A stretch of DNA of 64,000 nucleotides, from NCBI GenBank assembly GCA_014871385.1, contig CM026431.1:8727964-8791963 (forward strand), written 5' to 3'. The position numbers were made by a program, and so were the translations under genes. Under the pieces are notes generated by a model. It saw nothing but the letters and a program-made list of their open reading frames with translations, searched no databases and was not told the origin of the DNA. Origin of the DNA: Ceratodon purpureus (lineage: Eukaryota; Streptophyta; Bryopsida; Pseudoditrichales; Ditrichaceae). Below are positions 1 to 12,050 of this stretch, piece by piece. How positions within the stretch are numbered: the stretch's first letter is position 1; each line of letters opens with the position of its first letter.

Positions 1-3000
1 ATTCTCTCAGAAGAATTGATTATATCTTCGGAAGCGAGCCATTGCCAGGCAGCTGACTGTAAAGAATCGCTCAGTATGCCAATACCAACATTGAAACCTA
101 GACAAGGCAGGACATGGATAAATTTGCAGATACATTGAAACAATTTTCTGTTAGCAAGTGCTTATGTTGCTCATTTTACACATACTGCACACAATTATTG
201 TGATTTGACGGACAGCAACATGGTTTCTAATTCCCTTCCTATTCCAGGAATATTTTCCTTATGCACATCCTCCATAGAAGTCATAGCAGGTTACAATTCA
301 AATGGGGGAAAGTAGCGACTTGAAAGAGAAAGTTGTCGACACAAGGGACTCAGTGTTCAGAATCAAAATAAGGCTCAACATCTCATCTTATTAAACCACT
401 AGGAGCTCGCCAACTGACATTGATTTCAGCCATATCCATGTCCAGGGTGCCATGAGAAACAAAACCGTCACTCTAGGCTGTAGAGTGCATACAAGCTGGG
501 CTGCCAAAGCGCCCTCCTCGCCATGTCCCAGCCAATGTCCCAAGAATGCACGAGTGGTTTCTGCATCTCAGCACGCAGTGTCCGCCCTCCTTCACAACCA
601 CTGCATAGCCCCCGCGCAATACTTATCCTTGGTGCACATGAGTGACATCCATGGCCAGGGGTCCCGAATGGCGCATTCTACCCCAATGGGTCAATAGCGG
701 GGTAGTGTATCCGCGACGCCATTCTCTGGTATGAAGAACACTCCTGTGCTCACATTGTAAAGGCCAATTCCAGGCGAGTACTAAAATAGTCCTCGGTTGA
801 GCAAGGCGAATCCGATCCCTTCGGTGTGCTCCACGTACAGACACATTGGTGTATATTTCAACGCATCAAAGGCGTCCCGGCTTCCATCTCCAAGACAGAA
901 TTCTTCGAAATCTCAGCTGCAAAGTACAATTCAGTGCCTTAGTACAATTATCGTATCACCTAGCGCGCAAGGATTACAAACACTATGATGGCAACCAAAA
1001 CTTTTGAAGAGAAGTAGTTGAAGCGTACCATCCTTTACCTCCAAAGACAACATCCAATCAGTACGAATTACTCTTTTAGGCAGCCCACAAAAACTCAGAA
1101 AAACTCATTATGGTAAGCAGCACGCAGCAAATATCTAGTGTGGGCGGGAGTACGTGCATACCGGTAGCACGCATGCCCAGAAAATACATTCGGATTAGAT
1201 GAGCTTGTGTGAAGCATTAACGTTCTCTCATGTTATGTAAGCAGTGGACTCCATGTGCCAGAACTCTCCTGTCTACTTCTTCTTAAACAATATACCGGTA
1301 TATAACCCCTGTTTACCAACATGTGGGTGCTGGAGTGCATGTTCGAGGCTCCAGCATGATTCAACTATGTGATTAAGGGTGTATGTATGATTAGCCAAGT
1401 TTGCTTGTGAGGTAATTAGTGCTTGGGTATGCACTCAGAAATTTCGAATGTATGATATGCTAAATTTCGAATGTGTCTATTAACATCAGAAATCTCTGTT
1501 GGAAAGAAAAATCGGAATAGATATTGATGATGTATGATTACTCAAGTGCCTCGCTCCCTCGTTATCCATTTCGTGTAGGGGAAGTTATTCGTAGATATTT
1601 CTGCTTCAAGGTGTGACTTATGTCTTGAACTTGATTTCGGTTGATAGTGAGAATGTCAGCTAGCATAGATCACGCAGATTTTGAGTGCTTGTTTACATTG
1701 CTACGACCTGTACCAGAGATGTACATCACTGTGGAAGAGCTGACAATTGTTTGCACTTGGAAATATTGGTGGGTGAATGAACTGTAAATTGTTGATTAGC
1801 ATGGTTGGATTGTGACATTTGTTGTTAAATTTGATGATTCTCAATACTGGTACAATAGTGAGCCTGGTTAAATGAAGTATGAATAGTGAGGCCGATTGAC
1901 TAAAAATCTAGCTCGCTGCTTTTGACAAAGCAACAACTTAAATCCATTTCACAATAGATGATTGGCATTCCAGGGCAGAAAGTCCAAAAGCAAGCACGAA
2001 GATTTTTTAGGGAAAAGCACTTTTCTAATTTCTCCAATGAAGTGACTGCACTGGTACTCAGCTCTCTTGTGCAATGACGACCCACAGGATAAAATCATGT
2101 TCATCTCATATTGTGGAAGTTAGAGCCACAAACAATCGAATTTAACAATCTAAGTAATATTAGATCATATGTTCATGAATCTTGTATTCTTGAAAGTCAA
2201 GGTTTATAAGTACATGAACCTGGCTATGATCCAATCGCATGGTGGACGTCGGGGATACCGTCAACTGATTGCATACCACGTTTGTAGACGTGAGCACGAA
2301 TTGACATTGCAACTCATGACCATATTGAGCCCTGAATAGGGTAGTAGAAGGAATTCTACACTTAGGAATTCAGATGTCATGAAATCGAATGAAGTACTAC
2401 AATGGAGTTGCAGTAAACAAATTTGTGAACGAAGTAGACGAAGCCTGATTTTCAGCTTGTAGGCACGAGAGTGACATGTTGGCGCAGGAGTCGTGAGGTG
2501 GACTACTGCCGTCACAATACAGCTAGCGTTTCTCTCGGCACTGCACGCACTTGCAAAAACTGGATCACGGCCACACGAAGAACTTGAACTCAAATTCGAT
2601 TTCCAACCAGCTTGATGGTATTAGAATCTAGACTTGGAATTCGAAAATGAGCAAGTATGCATAATCTCCTGCAAACATAGCTAAATAACAGTATTTGAAA
2701 CATCGAAACAGTTACTGACAAATATTTCAGTACCAGTAGTTTTGAAGTATCATCGACTGGACATGTCTAAAACAGAGTTTTCAAAACCATGAGCTACCAA
2801 TGCTGTCTTCGACAAATGCAATATTCAAAGGTTGAATTTACAGTGTGAGACTCTGAGTAGATTCCATAGAACTTAGGATATGGGCCTGACATGGAAAATG
2901 TGATGAGAAGATATCCAAGTAACTAATTGGATATCACATTCAGATAGAAGATTATGATGTGTTGATATGTCCATGATCTTGCCATTTCTTACCCCAATCG

Positions 3001-3254
3001 CTTGCAAATACGCCATCAGTGTTACAAGCGTTCCTTGGCAGAGAAGAGAAAATCGCTTCTTCTGCCAAGGAACGATCTGTCCAAAGGTCAAGTAGAACAT
3101 AAAATGTGTTCAATCAATGGCAGCTACCTTGACAAGGAAAAAGACGGGGTTCATATAAACTGTACAATTTGCATTCACATAATCTGTTGCAGTAGCTGCA
3201 CATTTCTGGCACCCAAAGTGTGGACTCTACCACACCGCATTATCTACTCTCGTT
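1..3254. other. Non-coding stretch, no gene recognised
   Basis: I see AT-rich sequence without a convincing coding region. Short open frames on both strands (for example 452-697 and 2261-2593) overlap each other antisense, have no recognisable motif and no matching exon structure. The only structured item is an inverted repeat at 3029-3074, listed separately. Confidence 0.6.
3029..3074. repeat. Short perfect inverted repeat (hairpin)
   Basis: Two perfect 14-bp arms, CGTTCCTTGGCAGA at 3029-3042 and its complement at 3061-3074, are separated by 18 bp, part of which can extend the stem (GAAG against CTTC). The transcript would fold into a hairpin of about 46 nt. That is shorter than usual plant miRNA precursors, so a small MITE remnant or chance palindrome is equally possible. 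Confidence 0.6.
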
Positions 3255-3611
3255 TCAATAATTTGAACTAGAATCATAGTTATTATTGCGTGCTGAGTAG
3301 TGAGAGATAGCTTCATATCCACCAAAGTCCACTGGCCCCATTACCACGCCCACGCCCATGGAGAAGTAGGCCGCGGTGCCCCTGCCACCTTCAGAATTGT
3401 CCCCGGCGTTCTTCAACAGCTCCACAAACACATTCTTCATCTTCACCAGCGGCCTCAAAACCTTCGAGTCTCTCCCTCTTCTAGACCTGGACTTCTCCAA
3501 TGATCCAGCAGCCACCCCACCATCACCCAAGCCAGAACTGTCGCACACTTTCACCTGGCGGTGCTCCGCAATCGGCACCAATGTCGACTTCAATCCCTTA
3601 CTCGAACCCAT
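3255..3611 (-). CDS. Hypothetical small protein, 118 aa, weak
   Basis: An intronless open frame starts at MGSSKGLKS and ends NNNYDSSSNY. The stretch is clearly more GC-rich than the AT-rich DNA around it, which is why I keep it. The N-terminal half is basic and serine-rich (SLEKSRSRRGRDSK), followed by a short hydrophobic-amphipathic stretch (MKNVFVELLKNAG) and a glycine-rich tail. I recognise no family. Overlapping plus-strand frames at 3300-3503 and 3376-3627 are weaker readings of the same DNA. It could be one exon of a longer gene. Confidence 0.3.
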   Translation of the reverse strand: MGSSKGLKSTLVPIAEHRQVKVCDSSGLGDGGVAAGSLEKSRSRRGRDSKVLRPLVKMKNVFVELLKNAGDNSEGGRGTAAYFSMGVGVVMGPVDFGGYEAISHYSARNNNYDSSSNY

Positions 3612-3849
3612 GTCGACCCCAATGTAAATTCAACTACAACCAAGCCCAAAACAACACCTGCCTTGAGCTAGCAACAACTACACTTTCACAACTCTATCTA
3701 CATACCCCGGAATACTGTAGCATTTGCACAGAAACTGCAATTTATAGCACTGACATTCCAAAGAACTCCCACATAGATTCACAGACTAGAGAGGAAGCCA
3801 TGAAAGTACAAAAAATCTGAACTGAAAGGCACAAAACGTGAGTCTCGCA

Positions 3850-6800
3850 TACAAACCTGAAACCACATGAGCAAGACAAGATCTTTCTTTTATGTATGGA
3901 GACACACACCAGGGAGCTGGAGCTTGGCCCTTTCCCTGCCGCTGATCGCACGCGCCACTGTACGCAAATGATCATGAGCTGAAAATGTGCGCGTGCTACA
4001 GGCGTGGTGCTTGACTCCATCATATGCATACGCTGGATATACGTTGCGCGTGATCACATACTAGCCTTTCTTTAGGAAAAGTTAAGAGAATATTAAGAAA
4101 TGTTTTAGAAGAATTCCTTGAGGACAAGTGAGCGTGACCCAGTTGTGAGGATCTCGTTGGGAAGGGTAACTAATGATGCGTCGGCGAGCACTGTTAGGAG
4201 CTCGTGTTTTGACTTCCTACTTTTGCATCTAGTCACTCAGGTTTTTACGTTATAAAATATTATCTGAGCAGACAGGCAGTAACTGTGGTTACCTTTGCTT
4301 TGTTAACGTTTCTATGAGCATATTGGCACAAGGGTAGGATAGCTCACGTTGCTATGAGGTAAATCATGCATCATGCGGCCGCACAAGATGCGTTGTTTGG
4401 TTGAGCACGCGGGCGGATTGTTGGACTGGGCACAGGTTTGGTTGCTTGTGTGGTATGGTTTTGCTTTGTTTGGAGCTGACCTTGTCTTGGCTGCCCGAAC
4501 GTAGGATGCGCTCCGTCCTCGTGGTGGCTATATTCCCTCGGCGTCTCCGTCGACGGAGTCCCCACTCAGTCAGAGAGGGCTCTATAGCACAATGAATTTT
4601 TTTTACGAGGAACTCTATATTCATAAAATTGGCCAATCTTGTTTATATTGGCCGCCATATTAATTTGCAAAATAAGTGTAATACGCAAATCTCAAGTTTA
4701 CTTTCACGATTTATGCTTAATGGTACTGTAACATGGACAAGCTCTTGCGAAGGCAAAGATTCTTTTTTCTATCCGAAGTGGATGCCCTTCTGGTCAGGAC
4801 CCACACTCGAGGCATGACTCACCTAGGTGAACTAGGCCCAGCCTTGTACTCTTGGCAGATTTGGCTACTCAGCTCTGGGTGTTTTCTGAGTAACTCCATG
4901 ATCAGTTGTTACCGAACGTCAATAGCAGGTTTGTTCACCCTTCAATGTATATTTATTTTTTATGGAAAATACGGTAAGTCGTCCAAATTTTAAGTTTTTG
5001 ATCTTCTTTCCAAAAACAAATATTGAAAATAGTATAAAATGATTTTAAATAGACAAATACCACTAAAAATAATTTCTTATATTTTTATTTTTCCATCCTT
5101 AAAATTTTTAACTTTTTTCCTTATTTTATAATGATTTATGCTATCTATTATATAGTGCAAATTGGATTGTCTCACTCAACCGTTCCGTGATAGAATTCGT
5201 CAAGGAAACGAACCAAGTTGCGACAATGTGCTCAACGGCACAGGTCGCACTAGTTAAGATACAACGTTGATGTTCAACTCAAATCCTTATCTTTTTCTTT
5301 TTCTTCTTTTTACATGACATAATTGAAACTATTTTAATTTTTAATTTTTTTGAAACAAATGAAAGTTTCAAAACAATTTATTTCACTGCGAATAACAGTT
5401 CCAGCAGCCTTTCCTGATTCAAAAACTGAGCCAAGATCACCGAAGCTGCTCAAATCTTCATCTGTGCAGAGTTAACGAGCCAGCTCTGTTTTTAGCACAG
5501 AAAAACGACCCAAGCCAACAGAGATAACGTATTTCTAAGGTGAAGTAAACAACACAATTCCTGTTGTTACTAGAACGGGTGACAGCTATGTCGCATGGTT
5601 TGGACCAATAATGGATCTTGCGTTTGCAAAACTGAAGTGTTTTCCGCTGACCTTATATTCCGAAACTCCTCATCGACCTTGATATGCCCACTTACGGAGT
5701 CAGCATAGTGCAAGAGATTAGGTTCACTCCCCGCTACTTAAGTCATCACATCGAGATTACTTGGTCATCACTTTGAGATTACTGAGTCATCACAGCAGAT
5801 TAGCAAACTGCTCTACCGACATGCAGGATTATTGCACCGTCAGAGGGTCCCGTGGCTCTATGAGAAGATAGTATTACAGATAAGCATAGATTGGGTCATC
5901 TCCACTTCACACTTAAGTTTCGGAGCCGGCTGTTGCTAGAACATTCACGAATCACACCGGTGCCGCAGTTTCAGTTACGTCTACAGGACATGCTTCACAG
6001 AAAGTTGTAAAATTGTTTTCAGTTTATTGTTTGATGAAGAAGCGTTAGCAGGTGACGCAAATAAAGTAATTAGAATACCCACACTAATCTCTGGGATCTA
6101 TTCGAGGGGAAGATTTTAGCATGTAGCGGTTCAGGTTAGGCTGATCTTGTTCTAGTCTTGGGTTGGGAAAAATAAAATTATGTGTAAGCGAACAAAGATT
6201 GAGTGGGCAGTAAGTTCTCTGGCTCAGGTTATCGACACATTGGGGTCCGCCAGAATAGCCTTAATCCATCGTCAGCAGTATCCATTTCTTTATCCATATG
6301 CCTACTAACATGCACAACTGGGGCTGCCCAAGTGGAACCGCGGCCAGTTCAGTCCTCCGAGCATCCGAATCGGTGCTAACTCAGAATGTCATTACATGTT
6401 CAGCAGTATATATTGCAAGTAGACGTCAAGTTCGCTAGATGCGCCAGCAGCCGCTTTCACTACACTTAAACTTAAAACAGCAAGTTTCAAGCTGCATTTG
6501 CCTGCCTGAAAGATAGCACAATTTGGGTTGCGAAAGTGATCCAGATGCTATCCTTGAGCTCTCGGCTTGCAATGAGTTATAATGAAATATCTAGAGCAGC
6601 TATGCATGCATGCATTAGATGATTTAGTTCTTTGAGTTCAGAGCTGATGACTTGCATACTTCGTGAAGGACGTGTTTCGAGCTGAATCCTAAATGTTTCA
6701 TTCGAAATCTGTGTTCTGTCAATGTCTGGAGAAAGGTCGGAGTATGTGTTTTGAGTGGAACTAGAGTTTACCCTGTTCTTAGCCAGGGGTTTTCGTTGCA

Positions 6801-7050
6801 GAAACGCATAGAACTGGAGCAGGTATGATGCGGCCATCAGCTCGAGACACGAAAGAAGTCCACTTATTTCACCGAACGTCTCACGAGTGCTGGCACTTCT
6901 TGATGATCAATTTCCAATCCAGTTATTGGGAAGCGTGCTCAGAGAATTTGGGCTATGAGAGGGATCGACTTCGTACGCGTATCACCTCATCCGCATCTAT
7001 CTGATTTGTAAAAATTTCGACTTCGTGACTCTACTTCCTCACACCAGGGC
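3850..7050. other. Intergenic region, no gene recognised
   Basis: Mostly AT-rich, with long A/T-only runs around 4960-5160 and 5280-5400. A GC-richer island at about 4360-4600 is open in several frames on both strands but has no domain or splice signals I trust. The last 150 bases before 7090 become GC-richer and probably contain the promoter and 5' UTR of the ATL gene. Confidence 0.5.
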
Positions 7051-7089
7051 GAGGGTTAATTCACGAGTGCGAGACAACCCGCTGCTGCG

Positions 7090-8370
7090 ATGGGGAGGAT
7101 TCTAAGCGACACGAGCAGCGGTGCCACTCTTCCATTCTCGAACTTCACCATGGACACGAAAGCCACGACCACGGCGCCAACTCCTCCAAACAACCTCACG
7201 AGCCAGGTCGCCGCAGAGACGATGCGCAAGGGGGGGAATTTCAATCCCACTCTGGCGGTCGTGGTGGGCGCCATGATCATCTCCTTCTTCGTAGTGGGCT
7301 TCGCTTCGGGTTACCTGAGACGGTGGATCTGGGGGTACGAAGACGAAACGCGCCATAGCGAGCTGATGCGTCGACGTCGCCTGCTGAACAACATCCGAAA
7401 CTCGGGAACCCACACAAAATCCCAGCCCGGTCTTGACCCCGAGGTCGTTGCCGCCATGCCTCTCGTCCACTTCAAGGATTTGCCAGCAGACCAGCGGGAG
7501 GGAAAATACTTCGACTGCCCAGTGTGCTTGGCGGTGTTCGACCCAACCGATAGCTTGAAGCTGCTGCCTCTATGTGCTCATGCGTTTCACTCTGACTGCA
7601 TCGACGAATGGTTCCGCTCCCACTCCACTTGCCCTCTCTGTCGTGTCTCTCTCGCACGCTCAGCTCACAAATCGAGCTCTGAAGGCGACGCTAACCCAAG
7701 TCACAGCATTCGCGTAACGGCGGACTTCGACGTCGTAGACGTAGAAGCTGTTTCGGGATTTGAATCTCAAGGTATTAATTTCTAGCTGTCGCACATTTTC
7801 ATATCCTTCTCTACGCAATTGAAACCTCATTCACATCATTCAGATGAGTAGGATTTTTAAGATGGAACGGCTTCGTGCAGGCATAATTTATGGATTGGGA
7901 TTCGGTTTGCTGTAAATGTTTTGCTGAGCTCTTAATAATTCCTCATCTGCGAAATTCACTCTGCAGCAGAGATTCCAAATGTGGGTGCGCCCACGGCAGA
8001 AGCATCTGCAAGCGAGGAGCTGCAAGTACATTCCCGTCCAATTCTCCGTAGCAACACAGGAGGGTTTCCATCTTTCGTACCTGCGATTCGAGTTGACATT
8101 GCCTCTGCGAAAGCCGCGCTAGCCACCATCCGGCGTTCAAGCTCTGTGGGCACCAACCTCCAGCTTCTCCGCCATACCGGCTTCGTCGTCGACAGCGAGG
8201 GCACACAGCACCACCGGAACTCTCAAGTTCATGCTACAGCTATCGACGACCGAGGTAGGAGTGGCCCCTCGACCAAAGTGACGGGCCTGCCGTGCTCGAA
8301 TTGCTCCCGGACGTGCGTTTGGTGTACGAGACGGAGTTTTCCTAATTTGAGGCAGATTGAACCAGTTTGA
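7090..8370 (+). CDS. ATL-type RING-H2 E3 ubiquitin ligase, two exons
   Basis: Exon 1 is 7090-7771, with donor CAAG|GTATTA. Exon 2 is 7967-8370, with acceptor CTGCAG|CAG. The split codon g+ca keeps the frame, giving 361 residues. A single membrane segment (about residues 54-75) is followed by basic residues and the GLD motif typical of ATL proteins (residues 114-116). The RING-H2 finger has all eight metal ligands in C3H2C3 order: C143, C146, C162, H164, H167, C170, C181, C184, with the conserved Trp after the sixth ligand. ATL proteins are membrane-anchored E3 ligases that recruit E2 enzymes and ubiquitinate targets, often in defence or stress signalling. Without splicing the frame ends at 7785 as a 231-aa protein that still has the whole RING. 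The 134-residue tail from exon 2 is Ser- and Cys-containing with no known domain. Many ATL genes are intronless, so the intron is a little unusual. This looks like an intact host gene. Confidence 0.9.
7772..7966 (+). other. Intron of the ATL gene
   Basis: A 195-bp, AT-rich intron with canonical GT (GTATTA) and AG (CTGCAG) ends. Retention would add only a few residues before a TAG stop at 7783, so an intron-retained transcript would encode a RING protein without the second-exon tail. Confidence 0.75.
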
Positions 8371-8399
8371 AACTTACTCAGAGGAGTCCAGAAGCCAGT

Positions 8400-9600
8400 C
8401 TAACTAGACTTGATCATGGACTTTTCTAGATCATCTCACTTTTCCCAGCACTTGGAATCCTTCTCTAGATTACTCGAGCATCAACACTTTGGGGAAATTA
8501 TTTAGTCTTTTGTTGAACCATTCCAAATGTACTTAGGAATTGAATCACTTTGTTTGACAATGTTCAAATGTATAATATGAAGGATGCAAACCTCTCTTTT
8601 TTTGGCGCTTGTAGTCAAAGGGACGTTGGCAGTTGTACATATTTTCTCGTTTGTGAATTGTCACCGGTATAGTTGTTAACGGAGTGGTGGTTTATGCGAA
8701 AGGAAATTGGTGCTCGAGCGAGGTTGATGGTGGCCTTCCCCTACAGATGACCGTCTTAGATTTCAGATCTGACCTCAATCAGCATTGAATATGCTTCTTT
8801 TTGAGAATGCTAGTTCTTGAAATTCTTGTGTTATACAGAAATAGATACTCCTCGCATGAAGATGGGTAATTTTGATCACATGAAGGTGAACATTGACATA
8901 TCATTGCCTGATACTACAATTTTCGTATTCATGAAGTTTTGTTTTATTACGCCCTGCTCATGCTAGGGCTCAGATTCAAGTGAAATCTTTCATTCGTAAG
9001 ACTTTGTCCTGTGAGTCACGGTATACATGTGCGCAAAGTGCACTGTTCAAGGTATCTGCGCAAATTTACAGTACTTAATGCCACTAAACTTGGCATAGTG
9101 GATATTCTGTCGTGCTGCTCAGCAGCTCACACTGTTACAGCTTGCACTCAACTTTCGAAGGCCCAAAGCTGTGGAGCCGCAAGTAGACTGAATAAAATAA
9201 TGAAACGAGAACGGCGTATTCATCAAGCGATGCCCTGACTCAGTGCTGTCGGCATTTCCTGAGAAGATGAAGACGATTATGACGACGATCCGGGGCAGTT
9301 GACAATGGAGTTCCCGGCAATCTAAACCGTGAGCACCAAGTCATCTAAACCTACATAAACCCGGGTAAGACTCATCGGGCTTATCTACCGACGGCCATTA
9401 CGGACTCCGAGACTTGTTTAGAAACTCCACAACTTTGATGACCCAAGTTTCTGGCATTTGATCAAGAGATTGTTTCAGAATCTACTCTCCTTTTCAACTT
9501 AGTCGACCGTTCAAGATTTTACTCTGCATTTTGGCGAGAGGTCAGATTGGGTTCCAACGTTTTAGACTTGTCTGTTTGAGGGCGTGTACGTATAACCACC
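8400..9600. other. Intergenic, nothing recognised
   Basis: Downstream flank of the ATL gene. There is no open frame with a recognisable motif on either strand. The short frame at 9011-9238 is unremarkable. Confidence 0.55.
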
Positions 9601-9603
9601 ATT

Positions 9604-11326
9604 ATGGTGGCACTTGGGGGGAAGACGACTGAGATCTGGGACAAGCGTTTAGATCATTGGAATTGTAGAGCCCGATGGAGAAGAGGTTCCCGACGTCCTC
9701 AGACGCACGTTCCCTGGCCGACTCTCTGCGATGATCGCCGCGTGCTGAGGGTCCTTGATCCCATCGCAGACACAGAAGCTGAGCGAATCCTGAAGAAAAA
9801 ATACTACGAAGAAGAGAGGCGCAATTCCAATGGCTTGAACATTCCTCGATGTCCCTCGAAAGGATATGCAGGCCGTCACATGAGCAGAGTTCAACGTCGA
9901 TGCACGACCTCTAGCAAGAGTTCCTCCCCCATTCTCTTCACGGTATGAATAATCCACTAACGCAATCTTTTTTCTCACCCACGTCCTTTCGTATTGTGAG
10001 TTACTCTCGCCTTGCAGCTATGTACTCAGTCTGTGCAGTCCGCGACGTAATTGCTGTCGTCGCGCCGAATTTGACGATCAATACCAGTTCCCTTTTTCCA
10101 CAATCTGAAATGGAAAGACAGTACGTTCTGTGAAGATATATTTTGATTTGTTGAAAGCCGGTGCAACCCCTTAGTGAACCCTACACTAGGAGTTGATGTT
10201 CGAGATCATTGGCCATGAATGAGCTCATGGATTCACTAATGTAGACTTTTTGTATGAGCAGATTCCGAACTTTCTGACACCAGGCGATTGTGAGCGTTTA
10301 ATAGCCGCATCCAATCAACAGCTGAGCTATCATCACTCACATTTGGATCCTGAAGGAGCCAGTGCCGCATTCTGTTGCATTTATAGTTCGATTGTTAATA
10401 TGTGGACATCAGGATTGAAGGCGGTGTTCGCGGGCATCAGAATAAAAGAAGAGAGGAATGCATTTGCAGTTGGTATCGGACCATATGTAAATTTCATGAA
10501 GTACGTCTAAATCCTACGACCTTACTCTCACATTCCGATCAACCTCTGTTTCTAACCTCAAGTTTTCTTCTTCAAATGAGATGCTCCACATACATTTTGC
10601 TGATTTGTAAATAAAATGGAGAAAACATGCGGTTCACTGCTTACATTGTGGATGCCTTTGGATGGAACCAGGTATGAAAATAGTGGAGGGTATGAGCTAA
10701 GACCATTCGATCCGCAGAACTACAAAAGGGTCTCACAAGCCTCGCCAAAGTTCTACACCTTTTACGGATACAGTGTGCTGGTTTACTTGAATGGCAGCCG
10801 AGATGATGTTGATTCTCATACTGGATCATCAAGAGATGTGGTTGGAGGAGAGACCCATGCCTTCTACTCACGGCAACACGGTGGGAAGTCCAAACAGCAT
10901 ATTGCTAAGGTAGGCAAACTTGCCAATTAGCTCACCACTTCGTTGTTTCGGGGCATGTTGATTGTTTTCGAGAGAATCTCATCCTTGTCGTTGAATTAAG
11001 CTATGTACTGATGTGTGGGTTACATTATTATTTGTGCTGTTTTAGACGCGATCACTGACGATGGTAAATGAATCCAGATAGCACCAAAGACAGGGATGGC
11101 TGTGTGCATTGCACGTGGAGACCGCGAACCCTCACCAAAAACAGGGATGGCTGTGTGCATTGCACGTGGAGACCGCGAACCCTCAATTGAAGTCACGCCT
11201 GTTGCAGATGGTGTTATGTACATGATTGATTTCGATGTTGATTTCTCCAATTTCACAAATGAGGAATTTGTAAGATGCATGTCTGAGCAGAAAAAAAACG
11301 GAAAGCAAAAACCGCGATCAACGTAG
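9604..11326 (+). pseudogene. Degenerate prolyl 4-hydroxylase-like 2OG-Fe(II) oxygenase
   Basis: Several exon-like pieces together resemble the catalytic half of plant prolyl 4-hydroxylase-type oxygenases. About 10,261-10,500 reads IPNFLTPGDCERLIAAS, the usual start of the domain, and ends at a GTACGT donor. 10,616-10,911 contains YTFYGYSVLVYLNG and GGET, the core strands. 11,080-11,326 contains APKTGMAVCIARG and the last strand YMIDFDVDF. Intact enzymes bind iron with His-x-Asp and a distal His. Here the first site reads R-P-F-D, with no His before the Asp, and the distal site reads GDREP, where family members have His. A 51-bp segment (11,088-11,189) is tandemly duplicated in frame. The piece at 9604-9957 may be a 5' exon but I do not recognise it. 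Exon junctions are uncertain. It is either a pseudogene or a non-catalytic relative. Confidence 0.55.
11088..11189 (+). repeat. 51-bp in-frame tandem duplication
   Basis: Two consecutive 51-bp units differ at one base (AAAGAC versus AAAAAC). They encode two copies of a 17-residue segment containing GMAVCIARGDREPS within the oxygenase-like gene. The near identity implies a recent duplication. Confidence 0.9.
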
Positions 11327-11524
11327 GGTATTCCAAAAATTCATGTGACTGCTTTTATTGGATTGAAGAAGTCAGCCTAAGTTGTAGAGACTTGAATTCA
11401 GGAAGGCCTTGAGTAGAAGCAAGGGTTGTGGCTCACACAGATTTGTACTGTTCTCTTCCTGATTAGTAAGTGGTAAAACAAACATCATGCACTAGTACAG
11501 GACCCGTCGTTCCTCATTCCGTGT

Positions 11525-12050
11525 GGGGGGAAGCACAATAAAGTGTACCAAAAAAGTGGTCCGCTCATTGCCAATTTCAGCCCTTATCGCAAAGACATGA
11601 AAAAGTGGCATATCGGTTGAGTTCGGGTATAGAAAATAGACTTGATTATCTAGAGTGCGGGAGAATATGGTACGAATTCGAGTCTTCTACAATGCCGTAT
11701 GGGAACCCCAAAGTGCGACAAAGTGAATGTCAGTACATTGAAAAAGTGAGAAGAGCAAGGGTCAATTGTTGTCGGAAATCACTTTTGATTCCACCGGGAA
11801 CCCCGATTGTGAATTGCGGTTCTAGAAATGGGAATGACCACTTCGAACAAAAGTCTCGGCGGATGAGAAGTATTTCAAACAAGTTTTCGAGACACATTTG
11901 CACGTGAAACTTTTTGGAGTGTGAACGGAAAATATTGCGACATTGGAATATGTTTTCGTGAACACTTTCTTCATATCGATTTCCCGGGGAAAAAAAAAGT
12001 GAAAAAAAATAAAATACAGAAAAGGTATTTCACTTGAAATTCAAGGCAAA
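11525..12050 (+). mobile_element. Fragment of small TIR element, abutting the CACTA insertion
   Basis: The left end, GGGGGGAAGCACAATAAAGT, and the following sequence match the reverse complement of the complete 741-bp element at 61,554-62,294. Shared blocks include GCTCATTGCCAATTTCAGCC and AAAGTGCGACAAAGTGAATG. The fragment stops at 12,050, exactly where the CACTA element begins. I do not find its missing right part just beyond 40,774, so the CACTA probably landed in an already truncated copy, or the far side was deleted. The open frame 11,605-11,907 inside it is not a credible gene. Confidence 0.75.

Noticed and set aside
11605-11907. 100-codon ORF in the small TIR element fragment
   Set aside because: The related full element at 61,554-62,294 does not keep this frame open.
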